NCBI RefSeq assembly: GCF_000305495.1
Contig: NZ_AJTN02000207.1
Location: 1-47,049 of the forward strand
Length of the DNA stretch: 47,049 nt
DNA from: Peribacillus psychrosaccharolyticus ATCC 23296
Lineage (GTDB): Bacteria; Bacillota; Bacilli; Bacillales; DSM-1321
Direction: 5' to 3'
In this document: positions 15,068 to 25,263 of the stretch, piece by piece
Layout of the letters: every line of letters begins with the position of its first letter
Numbering within the stretch: position 1 is the stretch's first letter
Translations under genes and position numbers: made by a program
Notes under the pieces: model-generated
Database searches by the model: none
Told to the model about the DNA's origin: nothing
What the model saw: the letters and a program-made list of their open reading frames with translations, nothing else

Positions 15068-18000
15068 TTATTTTTTTCCTTTTTTCTTACTTTCTTTCGT
15101 GATTTCTTCTATTTTACTTGTTTGGTTGCCTGCCAAATCAGTTACCACAAATTCAAATGTATTTTTCCCAGGTTCGAGCTCAAGTTCTAGTTTCTTGATT
15201 GTGTGCTCAAAGCTGCGCATTTCATATGCACCCTTGAATTCATGATAGTAAATCTCACTTCCATTTAGAATAAGACGGATTTCATCAAAATTATCCGCTA
15301 CTGTTACATCCACCGTCGGATTTTTATCTTTTTCTTTCACATTCTTCTTAGGCAGTCCCTTGATGGATAACTTAGGTGCTTTAGAATCCACTAAAAAGGT
15401 TCGTTTAAATGAAGAAGTGTTTCCAACTGTGTCTACAGCTTTAATCACTAAGCCGTGAACACCATCCTTAAACTTCTTGGTATATGAAAATTCATATTGC
15501 TTCTTTGCTTCGTTATACGTGACTGGCACATTCTGTTCGTCTAAGGTAAATTCCTTAATCCCCGTTGATTCTTCTATATATCCGTTAATTATTACATCAC
15601 TTTTATTAGCAATGCTTAATGTTTCTGGACTGGTTATATGCACTACTGGTGCTGTTTTATCGGCTGGAAGTTCCGATGAACTTACTTCAGTTGTCTTCGT
15701 ATTGCCGGCAAAATCAACCGCCATGACCTGAATTTTAGTTCCCGTTGGTTCCGACAGTGTATATTCAGTAGTTGATGGGTTGAGCATTTCAGTTAAAATC
15801 GATTTCCCATCTACTAAAATATCATAATAGGCAAGTCCCGAACCGTTAGGATTATCTGCTCCATGAAGCGTTAATACATTTTCTTTCTTACTAGCTTCAA
15901 TGGTCGGTGCCGCTGTATCTACCTTCACTGGAATATCATACGTCTGCCATTCAGCATTCTCGTAATCTATGATGGTTTTTATTTGATAGTAAAATTGCCC
16001 GTCCGCAGCACGTTTATTATTAATATTTCCGTCCCAGCGATTCGCTACGCTAAGTGAATAATAAGAACTGCTTCCGCTATCGTAGTAATTTTTTCTTACA
16101 CTTTTTTCTGTCCTAAGCTTACGAAGCTGTTTCCCATTGCTATCTTTGACGCTGTATTCTACTTGTTTCGCATTTCTCAAGAATGATAGGATGGGAAGGA
16201 TATCATCCTGAATACCGTCACCATTAGGTGAGATTGCAATCTGCTCCTTACCAAAGGCAGCGGATATCGGATTGTATCCGAGATACGTAAAGTCTTCACC
16301 TGAAGTCGATACAGCACCGCTCATCCCATAATAAGATCCGTCTTCATACTTCATGGCATCGATAATCGGCGCTTTATTCCAGTCTCCCTTAAAACCAACG
16401 TATGGTACATGAAGCTCTGGATTGGTATCCGTCGGATCGTTTAATGTAACAAATCCCTCTACAAAATAGCCATTAGGGAACACTGTATCAATCGCTTCTT
16501 TTGTTTCTAAATCATCTCCATATACCTTGGCACCTGCTAGATCAACCATCACCTCAAGGGTGACGGTACCATTAGCCGGTACATTGACTTTTCCTGATTC
16601 GCTGCCATTTATTGTGATCTTCGCATCAAGAATCTCCTGCGCTTCTAACTCATTGGCACTGTAGCCTAAATGCCCATTTATGACAAAATCAGTTTGGATA
16701 TTTCCTGTCACATCATATTGGACAACCTTATTGCTGTAGTTTTGTGCTTTTAGCGTAAAACCAAACTGGTTTCCAACTTCCTTAAGAGCTGCTTTTGCTT
16801 CGTTTGTGAATGCTTCTGTCACAACTACAGGAGTGCTAAGTGCTGAGTGAAGCTGCATGATACCCGCTCCCTGTCGACGCGGAGAGTAAGGGATGTCCCA
16901 TCCAAATGCATCATTGACAATTCCTTTATCATTTATAGGACTGGCTGTATTCATCATGATATTTTTCGTTAGGTTTACCTTTTCGAAGTCCTCAAGTTTG
17001 AACTCATTTTCCACTCTCTCGAGGATCAAAGCTGATCCGCCCGCAACATGTGGTGCTGCCATCGATGTTCCACTCATCATCCCATATTCATTATTATTTA
17101 ATGTCGAATAAATTTGGCCGCCTGGTGCTGTGATTTCTGGTTTGAAATCTAAGTTCGGCGCTGCCCCCCACGACGTAAATGTACTCATCTTGCCTGCAGA
17201 TGGATTGGCTGATTTTTGCTTTTTCCCTTCAAATGAAATGGAAACGTTTTGACCACTAGACAATGCCGACATAATGGCATCACCATCCGTTTTCAACATA
17301 AACAGCTGCGGGATTTGAATGGCTGTTTCTGTTGCCATTGAAATAAATCCATCCGTATTATTATAAATAAATACTCCTTCCGCACCTGCTGCTTGAGCGT
17401 TCAATGCCTTTTCGACAAAGGAAATATCTCCTCGTTTAATTAATGCATACTTCCCTTTCAGATCCACTTTTGCAATCTCTTCAATTGTTCCGAGTCCTGC
17501 GTCGACAATCTCATAGTTTTTCTCTGTAACGTCATTAGGATGTACACTGCTTGCTGACATAAATGGTGCATCAGCCTTTGCTCCATCAATGGAATACGTC
17601 ACTGAATCTAAATCAATATAATTATTTTCACTTGATGCGACCTGCAGTGAGTCATAGGCAATACCAGGTGATCCGACAACACCAATATCAGGATTTGAAG
17701 CTAATGGGTTTGCATAGCCATTCCCCATATGTGCCGAATTCCCGGCTGAGATAGACATCATTATTCCGTTATTAACTGCGCGTGTAATGGCTTGTTGCTC
17801 TGGATCATCAGGGGCTGTAAATCCAGCTGTTGAACCAAGACTCATGTTCAAGACATCAGCTCCGAGAATAATGGCATCGTCAATTGCCTTTACGTAAATA
17901 TCAGCCCATGTGGAACGCATCTCAGGATCGTTGCCAAATACCTTTAACGCCAGCAACTGAGCCTCAGGAGCTATTCCTTTTATCCCGCCATTTTCTTCAT

Positions 18001-18811
18001 CTCCATTTGCACCAGCTGTCCCCGCCACATGCATCCCATGCATCGAAGCTCCTGCTGCTGAATCTACAATGTCTTGGTTATCATCCATATAGTTATAACC
18101 ATACGGAACTTTTTCAGTATAAAAGATTCCCGGCAGATTGTTATTTGTTTTCAAATCTGATATATCACTTTTAGTCAGTTCCTGTTCAACTCCATCTGAA
18201 AGGACCATATCTCGATGAGTTGGATCGATACCTGTATCAATGATCCCTACAACCATCCCCTCACCACGAAACCCATAATCACGCCATGCTTCTTGAGCTT
18301 GTACCAGCTCCTTACTGTAAACCATTTCTGGTTCCTCTTTTGGGCGTTGATATTCATTCACCACTTTGACACTCTTTACCTCAGATATATCTAGAAGACT
18401 ATCTATCTCACCATAAGCCACTTCTCCGCTGAATCCATTTACCACTGTCGTAAAACTCTTCAGCTCTTTAAATTTTACTTTCTTTTCGCTTACCTTATTT
18501 TTCACTTTTTTATGTCCGGCAAGTTTTTCTGCCTTCAACTCTCTTTTTTTACTCTCTTTTAAATCTTTATACCGCTTTCCTTGCTTCTGTGCATATTGAA
18601 TGGCTGGTTCTTCCTTCATTTCGATAATGACCCGTACCTCTTCATTATCTTTATATTTCTTATCAGCATCCTCTTTCTTAACTTTGAGAATACTGTTCTG
18701 GTTTTGTTGACCAGGATTGGAATTGGTTGGTTCCGTTTTAATTGGTGCAGCAGTTACTACTGATGCGAAACTCATTAATATAATGCAAAAAAAAGCCAAA
18801 CTTTTTTTCAT
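15068..18811 (-). CDS. Secreted Vpr/lactocepin-like subtilase with PA insert and Ig-like tail
   Basis: Extracellular serine endopeptidase of family S8, 1247 residues. A Sec signal peptide spans about 1-21, and an I9-type propeptide about 55-160. The catalytic domain holds the triad D192 (IIDTG), H261 (HGMHVAGT) and S583 (SGTSMAAPHVAGG), with oxyanion N358. A PA domain is inserted at about 410-525, as in Vpr and lactocepin. The C-terminal half is Fn3-like and Ig-like (ISPNGDGIQDD near 850, then repeated DxxGNT motifs), as in cell-envelope proteinases, and ends in a basic KKGKK tail with no LPXTG or SLH anchor. It is much longer than B. subtilis Vpr (806). The start follows AAAGGGGAA. It probably feeds peptides to the adjacent Opp transporter and could trim the secreted ELPGVH precursor; both roles are inference. 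Confidence 0.92.
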   Translation of the reverse strand: MKKSLAFFCIILMSFASVVTAAPIKTEPTNSNPGQQNQNSILKVKKEDADKKYKDNEEVRVIIEMKEEPAIQYAQKQGKRYKDLKESKKRELKAEKLAGHKKVKNKVSEKKVKFKELKSFTTVVNGFSGEVAYGEIDSLLDISEVKSVKVVNEYQRPKEEPEMVYSKELVQAQEAWRDYGFRGEGMVVGIIDTGIDPTHRDMVLSDGVEQELTKSDISDLKTNNNLPGIFYTEKVPYGYNYMDDNQDIVDSAAGASMHGMHVAGTAGANGDEENGGIKGIAPEAQLLALKVFGNDPEMRSTWADIYVKAIDDAIILGADVLNMSLGSTAGFTAPDDPEQQAITRAVNNGIMMSISAGNSAHMGNGYANPLASNPDIGVVGSPGIAYDSLQVASSENNYIDLDSVTYSIDGAKADAPFMSASSVHPNDVTEKNYEIVDAGLGTIEEIAKVDLKGKYALIKRGDISFVEKALNAQAAGAEGVFIYNNTDGFISMATETAIQIPQLFMLKTDGDAIMSALSSGQNVSISFEGKKQKSANPSAGKMSTFTSWGAAPNLDFKPEITAPGGQIYSTLNNNEYGMMSGTSMAAPHVAGGSALILERVENEFKLEDFEKVNLTKNIMMNTASPINDKGIVNDAFGWDIPYSPRRQGAGIMQLHSALSTPVVVTEAFTNEAKAALKEVGNQFGFTLKAQNYSNKVVQYDVTGNIQTDFVINGHLGYSANELEAQEILDAKITINGSESGKVNVPANGTVTLEVMVDLAGAKVYGDDLETKEAIDTVFPNGYFVEGFVTLNDPTDTNPELHVPYVGFKGDWNKAPIIDAMKYEDGSYYGMSGAVSTSGEDFTYLGYNPISAAFGKEQIAISPNGDGIQDDILPILSFLRNAKQVEYSVKDSNGKQLRKLRTEKSVRKNYYDSGSSSYYSLSVANRWDGNINNKRAADGQFYYQIKTIIDYENAEWQTYDIPVKVDTAAPTIEASKKENVLTLHGADNPNGSGLAYYDILVDGKSILTEMLNPSTTEYTLSEPTGTKIQVMAVDFAGNTKTTEVSSSELPADKTAPVVHITSPETLSIANKSDVIINGYIEESTGIKEFTLDEQNVPVTYNEAKKQYEFSYTKKFKDGVHGLVIKAVDTVGNTSSFKRTFLVDSKAPKLSIKGLPKKNVKEKDKNPTVDVTVADNFDEIRLILNGSEIYYHEFKGAYEMRSFEHTIKKLELELEPGKNTFEFVVTDLAGNQTSKIEEITKESKKKGKK

Positions 18812-18972
18812 AAACAGGTTCCCCTTTCAATCAACAAAAAAGTTCCGAATTATCTTACTATATTAAAATTACCATAACTTACTAGGTATTAATAAGGTAG
18901 AAAAGTAGGTAGTTTTCTGTTTTATGCTAGGTAAATAGGTTGTATTTTGTCGTAAAATGTATTTTCACAATG

Positions 18973-19004
18973 AAAAAAGAACCAGCCGAAAAGCAGCTGA
19001 TTCT
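18973..19004 (-). terminator. Terminator of the opp operon
   Basis: AGAATCAGCTGC, loop, GCTGGTTCT, then T6 on the minus strand, just after the oppC stop codon. Confidence 0.88.
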
Positions 19005-19017
19005 TTTTAATAATTAT

Positions 19018-19919
19018 TTAATTTTTCATTCGTGGATCTAATGCATCTCGGAGGCCATCGCCCATAAGGTTAAAGCCGAGTACGGTCAGCATTATAGCAA
19101 GACCTGGGAATAGGACTGTCCAAGGTGCTTCCAGAATAAATTGCCTTGAATCTGCAAGCATTTTCCCCCATTCAGGTGTAGGTGCTTGTGCACCCATCCC
19201 CAAAAACCCTAGTGCAGCTGCTTCAATAATAGCTGAAGCAATAGCAAGCGTGCCTTGTACAATGATTGGTGCAATACTGTTTGGCAGGATATGATGCACC
19301 AATATACGTGTATCCCTCATGCCTATGGCCTTCGCTGCTGTGATGTATTCTTCTTCTTTAACACTCAGCACACGAGACCTGACCAGCCTCCCAAATGTGG
19401 GGACATTAATGATGGCGATGGCAATCAGGGCGTTACGTAAGGATGGCCCTAATACCGCCACAACAGCAATGGCAAGTAAAATACTTGGAAAAGCCAGCAG
19501 GATATCAAAGAAACGTGAAATGATGGCATCCACCCATTTCCCATAATAGCCGGCAATAATGCCGAGGGCTGATCCAACTATGACGGATCCCGCCACAGAG
19601 ATAAAACCGACCCAAAGGGAAATTCGTGATCCGTAAATGACACGTGTTAGAATGTCACGTCCTAAATCATCTGTTCCAAACCAGTGCTCTGCTGATGGCG
19701 CCAGATGTTTATCGCCAAGTTTCGCATCGTCAAAGTCATAAGGAGCAATTAAATTTGCAAAAATGGCAAGTAAAATAAAAACACGACGATAGCCAGTCCG
19801 ACAATGGCGAGCTTATTTTTCTTAAAGTTCTTCCAGGCTTCCTTCCAAGGAGTGACTGCTTTTTCCTCCGTCACATCAGGATTCAGCATTGGAGGTGGGG
19901 TGCTGATAATTTCGGCCAT
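19018..19919 (-). pseudogene. oppC: Peptide ABC transporter permease OppC/DppC, frameshifted
   Basis: Inner-membrane permease subunit of a peptide importer. It starts at ATG 19919 after AGGAGG and reads MAEIIST...KLAIVGLAIVVFLF. Then one base is missing around 19770-19782, where the minus strand reads TTTTTATTTTAC; continuing in the original frame gives a stop within about 8 codons. In the shifted frame the protein resumes (ANLIAPYDFDD, HWFGTDDLGRDILTRV) and continues through the EAA permease loop (AAKAIGMRDTRILVHHILPN) to a normal C-terminus at 19018. The two parts together give the usual length of about 300. One indel is therefore the only defect: a sequencing error, a recent mutation, or a recoding site. 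Confidence 0.88.
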
Positions 19920-19930
19920 AATTCTGCCTC

Positions 19931-20941
19931 CTATTTGTACTTAATTCTCGGATCGATCGCTGCATAGAGCAAATCGACGAACAAGTTGATCATGACGAAA
20001 AGAAAAGCAACAACTAATATTCCTGACTGGATAACCGGATAATCCCGATAACTAATCGCATCATAAATATAGGTTCCAATACCTGGCCAGCCAAAGATGG
20101 TCTCTGTCAGAATGGCACCGCCAAGCAGCAATCCTGTTTGAAGTCCGATAACGGTAACTACAGGAATTAAGGCATTTTTTAATGAGTGGCTATAAACCAC
20201 CCAAAACATTTTCACTCCTTTAGCACGCGCGGTTCGAATGTAATCAGAACGCATCACTTCAAGCATGGACGATCGTGTCATCCTAGCAATAATTGCCATT
20301 GGAATAGTCGCTAAGGCAAATCCGGGTAGAATTAAATGTTTAATTACTTCAAAAAATTGATCAAACCGGCCGGCAATCAACGTATCGATTAAATAGAGAT
20401 TCGTTATGGCCTGCACAGGGTCTCGAATATTATCTCTTCCTGAAGTAGGAAGAAGATCAAATTGAAGGGCAACGACATACTGTTCCATCAAACCCAGCCA
20501 AAAAATCGGCATAGATACACCAATTAACGCAACGATCATTGCTATGTAATCAAACCATGAATTCTGAAACCAAGCAGAGATAATCCCTGCATTTACGCCA
20601 ATGAATACAGCAACGATCATCGCTACAAGAGCTAGTTCCATCGTAGCTGCCAAGTACGGCCAGACTTCTTGAGAAATAGGCTGTCTTGTTCGTAATGACA
20701 CCCCTAAATCCCCGCTGAATAACCCTTTTAAATAACTCCAAAATTGAATATGCCAAGGCTTGTCCAACCCAAGATCTTTCGTTAACGCAGCAACAGCCGT
20801 TGCAGTTGCCTGCTGCCCTAGTATGGTTTGAGCAGGATTACCTGGAATTGCTCGAATCATCATAAATACGATCAAAGCCATTCCTAAAAGTACAGGAATT
20901 AATGAACCTAACCTACGTATGGTATAAGAAAACAACCACAT
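19931..20941 (-). CDS. oppB: Peptide ABC transporter permease OppB/DppB
   Basis: Inner-membrane permease of a di/oligopeptide importer with six predicted transmembrane helices. It begins YTIRRLGSLIPVLLGMALIV and carries the EAA loop (TARAKGVKMFWVVYSHSLKN) that contacts the ATPases. Length (336) is normal. The start is uncertain: ATG 20941 has a poor Shine-Dalgarno site, and an in-frame GTG (20944) and TTG (20935) are close, the latter 8 bases after AGCAGG. It lies 11 bases before oppC and behind a hairpin that separates it from the binding-protein gene. Confidence 0.9.
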   Translation of the reverse strand: MWLFSYTIRRLGSLIPVLLGMALIVFMMIRAIPGNPAQTILGQQATATAVAALTKDLGLDKPWHIQFWSYLKGLFSGDLGVSLRTRQPISQEVWPYLAATMELALVAMIVAVFIGVNAGIISAWFQNSWFDYIAMIVALIGVSMPIFWLGLMEQYVVALQFDLLPTSGRDNIRDPVQAITNLYLIDTLIAGRFDQFFEVIKHLILPGFALATIPMAIIARMTRSSMLEVMRSDYIRTARAKGVKMFWVVYSHSLKNALIPVVTVIGLQTGLLLGGAILTETIFGWPGIGTYIYDAISYRDYPVIQSGILVVAFLFVMINLFVDLLYAAIDPRIKYK

Positions 20942-20985
20942 CACCTGCTTTCTCTATGAATGAAAACGTTCCGTCGTTGGCAATG

Positions 20986-21021
20986 AAAAAAACGGGAAGC
21001 ATGAAAGTATCCATACTCCCC
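20986..21021 (-). terminator. Intra-operon hairpin between binding-protein and permease genes
   Basis: GGGGAGTATG, loop, CATGCTTCCC (wobble pairs), then GTTTTTTT on the minus strand, directly after the binding-protein stop codon. Partial termination here would give more binding protein than permease, as is common in ABC operons. Confidence 0.75.
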
Positions 21022-21030
21022 GATGGTGCT

Positions 21031-22653
21031 TTAATTATCGATAGATACATCAATAAATGATTGTGAACCTGTTGGATGCGGTACAAAGTCTTTAATTCCT
21101 GCTATTCCAGCCAATTGCGGCTTAGAGTGTACAAGCGGAACCCACGGTGCATCTTCATGGATAATAACCTGTGCTTCTTGATACAGCTCATTACGCTTGT
21201 CTTCATCAGCAGTAGACTGAGCTTCAAGTAATAATTTGTGAACATCTTCATTCACATAGCGAGAATAGTTATTTGAACCAATTGTGTCTTTATCAAGCAA
21301 TGTATAAAGGAAGTTATCTGCGTCACCATTATCTCCAGTCCAGCCTAGCATAAAGGTTGGTGCTTCACCTGCCTGTACTTTTTCAAGATAAGTAGCCCAC
21401 TCAAACGTCACAATATTTGCTTCAATATTCACTTTTTTCAGATTGGCTTGAATCGCTTCCGCAACTTTTTGTCCATCCGGCATATAAGGACGTGCGACCG
21501 GCATAGCCCAAAGATCCATTTTGAAGCCTTTTTCATAACCTGCTTCTTTCAAAAGTGCCTTCGCTTTTTCTTCATCGTATTCATAATCTTCAATACTATC
21601 GTTATAACCGCTGACGGATGGCGGCATTGGATTTTTTGCCGGCTCAGCCGTTCCTTCGTAGAAATTCTTGATTAATTCTTCTTTATTGATTAAATGAGAG
21701 ATTGCTTGACGAACTTCTTTTTTATTAAATGGTTCCATCTCTGTGTTAAATCCGAAATACCCTACGTTCATGGATGGGCGTTCGAACAACTGCAGCTTAC
21801 TATCGCCTTTTACTTTGGCCATATCACTTGGATTTAAGCCATCCATCAAATCAATTTCACCCTTGATTAGTGCATTCAAGCGAGTGGCATTTTCTTTGAT
21901 TACTTTAAATTTAACACCAGCAAGCTTCGGCAGACCTTCTTGCCAGTAATCTTCATTTTTTGTCAATTCAATCATATCGTTTGCTTTCCAAGATACAAAT
22001 TTGAATGGACCCGTTCCTACTGGGTTTTTAGTAAAATTATCGCCATCCTTTTCAAAAGCCGTCGGACTGGCAATTGCAAAAGGACTCATTGCGATATTTT
22101 TCAAAAACGGTGCTTGTGGACGGTTCAAAGTAAAGACAACCGTTTTATCGTCTGTAGCTTTTACTTCTTTGATTACATGCCCTTCGTCACCCTCAAAACC
22201 GCCAAACATGGACGCGTAATAAGCAAATTTAGCTTCGTCTTTGCTTTGTGCCCAGCGCTGGAAGTTCTTAACGACCGCTTCAGCATTAAAATCCGTTCCA
22301 TCGTGGAACTTAATTCCTTCATTCAGGTTGAACGTGTATGTCAGGGCATCTTCGGAAATCTCCCAGTCTTTAGCCAGTTCTCCCTTAATTTCTGTACTAT
22401 CCTTTTCATAACCTACGAGCGTTTCATAAATCTGCTGGGTTACGATAAACGCTTCCCCTTCTGTTGTGATTGCTGGATCAAGATCTGTTGAATCGCCGCC
22501 TCGTCCATAAATCATAACAGCGCCTTTATCGCTTGTATCCTTGCTGTCTCCATCCTTGGTACCTGTAGACGTCTTAGAATCGTCTCCACAGCCAGCCAGA
22601 ATGACTGATAGCAGTAAAAACATACTTAAGAATAACCAACCGGTTTTTTTCAT
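21031..22653 (-). CDS. Peptide-binding lipoprotein (SBP family 5, OppA/DppE-like)
   Basis: Substrate-binding protein of the peptide importer, 540 residues, tethered outside the membrane by the lipobox LAGC (Cys22). The mature chain starts with a Ser/Thr/Asp-rich linker, followed by the family 5 fold (QQIYETLVGYEKDSTEIKGE and GIKFHDGTDFNAEAVVKNFQ are typical). The ATG follows a GGGGGAAA site. It is the third gene of an oppD-oppF-SBP-oppB-oppC operon. The ligand cannot be read from sequence; it may bind nutritional peptides or signalling peptides. Confidence 0.92.
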   Translation of the reverse strand: MKKTGWLFLSMFLLLSVILAGCGDDSKTSTGTKDGDSKDTSDKGAVMIYGRGGDSTDLDPAITTEGEAFIVTQQIYETLVGYEKDSTEIKGELAKDWEISEDALTYTFNLNEGIKFHDGTDFNAEAVVKNFQRWAQSKDEAKFAYYASMFGGFEGDEGHVIKEVKATDDKTVVFTLNRPQAPFLKNIAMSPFAIASPTAFEKDGDNFTKNPVGTGPFKFVSWKANDMIELTKNEDYWQEGLPKLAGVKFKVIKENATRLNALIKGEIDLMDGLNPSDMAKVKGDSKLQLFERPSMNVGYFGFNTEMEPFNKKEVRQAISHLINKEELIKNFYEGTAEPAKNPMPPSVSGYNDSIEDYEYDEEKAKALLKEAGYEKGFKMDLWAMPVARPYMPDGQKVAEAIQANLKKVNIEANIVTFEWATYLEKVQAGEAPTFMLGWTGDNGDADNFLYTLLDKDTIGSNNYSRYVNEDVHKLLLEAQSTADEDKRNELYQEAQVIIHEDAPWVPLVHSKPQLAGIAGIKDFVPHPTGSQSFIDVSIDN

Positions 22654-22706
22654 TTGATTTCCCCCAATTTTTTTAAATTATAATCGCCAATGTATGGTAC
22701 GAGCAG

Positions 22707-23675
22707 TCATTCATATAAATGACAAGCTACATAATGGCCAGATTCATATTCTTGCAGAACAGGTTTTACGGATGAACAAACTTCCATCGCTTGAGGACAA
22801 CGCGTATGGAATGGACAGCCAGCCGGCGGATTTGAAGGGCTTGGCACATCACCTTGAAGAACAACTCGTTCCTTTTGATAGGTAACATCGGGAATCGGGA
22901 CAGCAGACAACAGGGCTTGTGTATAAGGGTGAAGAGGCTTTTCATAAAGCTTCTCACTCTCCGTAATTTCAACCATATTCCCGAGGTACATGACACCTAC
23001 CCGGTCACTAATATGACGAACAACCCCAAGATCATGTGCAATAAAGAGATAGGTCAAATCAAATTCCTTCTGCAAATCCTGCATGAGGTTTAATACTTGT
23101 GATTGAATCGAAACATCAAGTGCTGATACGGGTTCATCAGCAATAATCAGCTTGGGATTCACAGCCAGTGCACGGGCGATCCCGATTCGCTGCCGCTGAC
23201 CGCCGCTGAATTGATGCGGATAGCGTTTTGCATGATAGCTGCTTAAGCCTACAACCTCAAGAAGTTCCTTGACTCTTCGTTTCCGTTCTTTCTTATCCTT
23301 CATACCATGTACAATCAAAGGTTCTTCGAGAATTTTCTCGACCGTATGGCGAGGATTAAGGGAAGCAAAAGGGTCTTGGAACACCATTTGCATTTCACGG
23401 CGAAGCTTTCTCATCTCTGAAGCAGATAGATTGGTGATATCTTGGCCTTCAAAGTAAACCTTTCCTTCACTCGGTTCAAGAAGCCGCAGCAACATTCTGC
23501 CCGTCGTTGATTTCCCGCACCCGCTTTCTCCGACAAGTCCAAGGGTTTCTCCTTTATTAATCGAAAATGACACGCCATCCACCGCTTTAACCTGGCCAAT
23601 GGTTTTTCCAAGCATGCCCCCCTTAATTGGAAAGTGCATTTTTAAATTGTCTACTTTAACTAATGGCTGAGTCAT
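22707..23675 (-). CDS. oppF: Peptide ABC transporter ATPase OppF/DppF
   Basis: Cytoplasmic ATPase that powers peptide uptake together with OppD. Walker A G49-ESGCGKS56, signature [15 protein letters not shown], Walker [13 protein letters not shown], and the C-terminal oligopeptide-transporter extension with clustered Cys ([14 protein letters not shown]). I chose ATG 23675, 9 bases after GAAGGGAG, giving 322 residues and a 20-base overlap with oppD. The frame is open further upstream to 23735, but that would overlap oppD by 80 bases. Confidence 0.92.
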   Translation of the reverse strand: MTQPLVKVDNLKMHFPIKGGMLGKTIGQVKAVDGVSFSINKGETLGLVGESGCGKSTTGRMLLRLLEPSEGKVYFEGQDITNLSASEMRKLRREMQMVFQDPFASLNPRHTVEKILEEPLIVHGMKDKKERKRRVKELLEVVGLSSYHAKRYPHQFSGGQRQRIGIARALAVNPKLIIADEPVSALDVSIQSQVLNLMQDLQKEFDLTYLFIAHDLGVVRHISDRVGVMYLGNMVEITESEKLYEKPLHPYTQALLSAVPIPDVTYQKERVVLQGDVPSPSNPPAGCPFHTRCPQAMEVCSSVKPVLQEYESGHYVACHLYE

Positions 23676-24660
23676 GGATGCCGGCTCCCTTCCCGTCTTC
23701 ATATAGCCAACAGCGGACTTTCTGCCCATTTTCATGATTGGTTAAGGCTGGCGTTTCACTGATACAACGACTCATGGCATGGGCGCACCGCGGAGCAAAT
23801 TGACAGCCTAGATTTTGGCTTCCTGGCTTCGGTACATTGCCGGGAATTGAATAGAGCCGGTCCTTTTTCACACGCATATCTGGAATCGACTGAATTAACC
23901 CTACCGTATAGGGATGGAGTGGATTTTGGAAGACAGAACGGACATCGCCTTCTTCTACAATTCTACCGGCATACATAACAATGACACGCTGGCACATTTC
24001 CGCGACTACTCCTAGATCATGGGTAATCATTAAAATCGCCGTGTCCGTTTTCTTATTTAAGTCCTTCATTAATTCAAGAATTTGGGCTTGAATCGTCACA
24101 TCAAGTGCTGTTGTTGGTTCATCGGCAATTAGAAGCTCAGGCTCACAGATCATGGCCATTGCAATCATTACCCGTTGTCGCATCCCCCCGGAAAGCTGAT
24201 GCGGATATTGTTTCAGCAGTTCTTCCGCACGACCGAGGCCAACTAATTTAAGCATTTCAACTGCTCTAACAGCAGCTTGTTTCTTTCCCCATTTTCTATG
24301 TACACGAAGCGATTCAGTAAGCTGCTGTCCGATTGTAAAAACCGGATTTAAGCTTGTCATCGGCTCCTGAAAAATCATGGCGATTTCGTTTCCCCGGATT
24401 TTTCTCATTTTCTTTTCGGAGGCATCCGCAAGGTTATCTCCTTTAAATAGAATTTCTCCTTCAACCTTGCCTGTTCGAGCATCGACTAAGCCCATAATGG
24501 ATAATGAGGTGACGCTCTTCCCACATCCGGATTCCCCAACAACTCCCAGTACTTCGCCTGGCGACACATGAAAGTCGATTGAATTAACGACCGGAATGGA
24601 CCCATCATCGGTTTGAAAGCTTGTCCTAAGCTGTTTAACTTCGATAATTGGACTCTTCAT
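23656..24660 (-). CDS. oppD: Peptide ABC transporter ATPase OppD/DppD
   Basis: First gene of the peptide-transport operon; 334-residue cytoplasmic ATPase. Walker A G42-ESGCGKS49, signature [15 protein letters not shown], Walker [13 protein letters not shown], and the C-terminal Cys-containing extension ([14 protein letters not shown]) of the Opp/Dpp ATPases. The ATG follows AAAGGAG by about 9 bases. A sigma-A promoter and a CodY-like site lie upstream. Substrate class is peptides by family; the precise specificity is unknown. Confidence 0.93.
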   Translation of the reverse strand: MKSPIIEVKQLRTSFQTDDGSIPVVNSIDFHVSPGEVLGVVGESGCGKSVTSLSIMGLVDARTGKVEGEILFKGDNLADASEKKMRKIRGNEIAMIFQEPMTSLNPVFTIGQQLTESLRVHRKWGKKQAAVRAVEMLKLVGLGRAEELLKQYPHQLSGGMRQRVMIAMAMICEPELLIADEPTTALDVTIQAQILELMKDLNKKTDTAILMITHDLGVVAEMCQRVIVMYAGRIVEEGDVRSVFQNPLHPYTVGLIQSIPDMRVKKDRLYSIPGNVPKPGSQNLGCQFAPRCAHAMSRCISETPALTNHENGQKVRCWLYEDGKGAGIHDSAIS

Positions 24661-24707
24661 TTATCGGCTCCTTTCTCCTGATGACTACGTTATTTCCTCA
24701 TATTGTC

Positions 24708-24736
24708 ATTATCCCATTATTTTTACAGATAGACAA
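24708..24736 (-). promoter_or_regulatory. Promoter of the opp operon
   Basis: TTGTCT (24736-24731), 17 bases, GATAAT (24713-24708) on the minus strand; start near 24701, 40 bases before oppD. Confidence 0.6.
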
Positions 24737-24738
24737 TA

Positions 24739-24753
24739 ATATTTCTGAATATT
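24739..24753. promoter_or_regulatory. Possible CodY box upstream of the opp promoter
   Basis: ATATTTCTGAATATT matches the CodY consensus AATTTTCWGAAAATT at 12 of 15 positions and lies directly upstream of the -35. CodY represses dpp-type operons in Bacillus in rich medium. AT-rich surroundings make chance matches likely. Confidence 0.35.
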
Positions 24754-24820
24754 TTATATATATTGAATAGTATTATAAGTGTTAATATCTATAAAATAAA
24801 GATATATTTGCCATATAACG

Positions 24821-24843
24821 AAAAACGGCTGCCGGGAGCAGCC
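24821..24843 (-). terminator. Terminator of the ssbB unit
   Basis: GGCTGC, 5-base loop, GCAGCC, GTTTTT on the minus strand. Confidence 0.8.
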
Positions 24844-24936
24844 ATTTCAAGTGGATTTTATCTTTTCTTTGTGCTGACTGCACCATGAGGAGTTGCGGGG
24901 AAACAGAGGACACACATCAAGCGGGGAAATTTTTTA

Positions 24937-25248
24937 TTAAAGAATAAGGGCAGGACTGGTTAGTTCGTCCACTCTTTGTTCCAGTTTTTCAAGTCTTTGA
25001 AGAATCTCAGCATTCTCTTTTATTAATACTTTATATTTTGTTTCTAACCGGGCTGCAATCATCTCCAGCTGCACTAGCTGATATTCAAAATTCGTCGTCT
25101 TCACTTGGGTTTTTGCGATAAAACTAATGAGGTCTCCAGTAATTTGTTCCACTCTTTCAATGCGCTGTTTAGGCGGGAAAAATACCGAAGTTTCCATTCG
25201 ATTGCCGATCTTTTCATCCTCTGGAGTAATTGGCTCCATCCTTCTCAT
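24937..25248 (-). CDS. Small coiled-coil protein downstream of ssbB
   Basis: Soluble protein of 103 residues, no signal peptide. Residues about 28-97 form a long amphipathic helix with heptad-like spacing (QLVQLEMIAARLETKYKVL, then ILQRLEKLEQRVDEL), so an oligomeric coiled coil is likely. The ATG follows TGGAGA. It starts 15 bases after ssbB and probably shares its mRNA. B. subtilis has ywpG in this place, but I cannot confirm homology. Function unknown. Confidence 0.75.
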   Translation of the reverse strand: MRRMEPITPEDEKIGNRMETSVFFPPKQRIERVEQITGDLISFIAKTQVKTTNFEYQLVQLEMIAARLETKYKVLIKENAEILQRLEKLEQRVDELTSPALIL

Positions 25249-25263
25249 ACACTCACTCTCCAG

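Noticed and set aside
19018-19596. A separate short permease gene of 192 codons
   Set aside because: It begins in the middle of OppC, without ribosome binding site; the missing N-terminal part is present upstream in another frame, so this is a frameshifted oppC.
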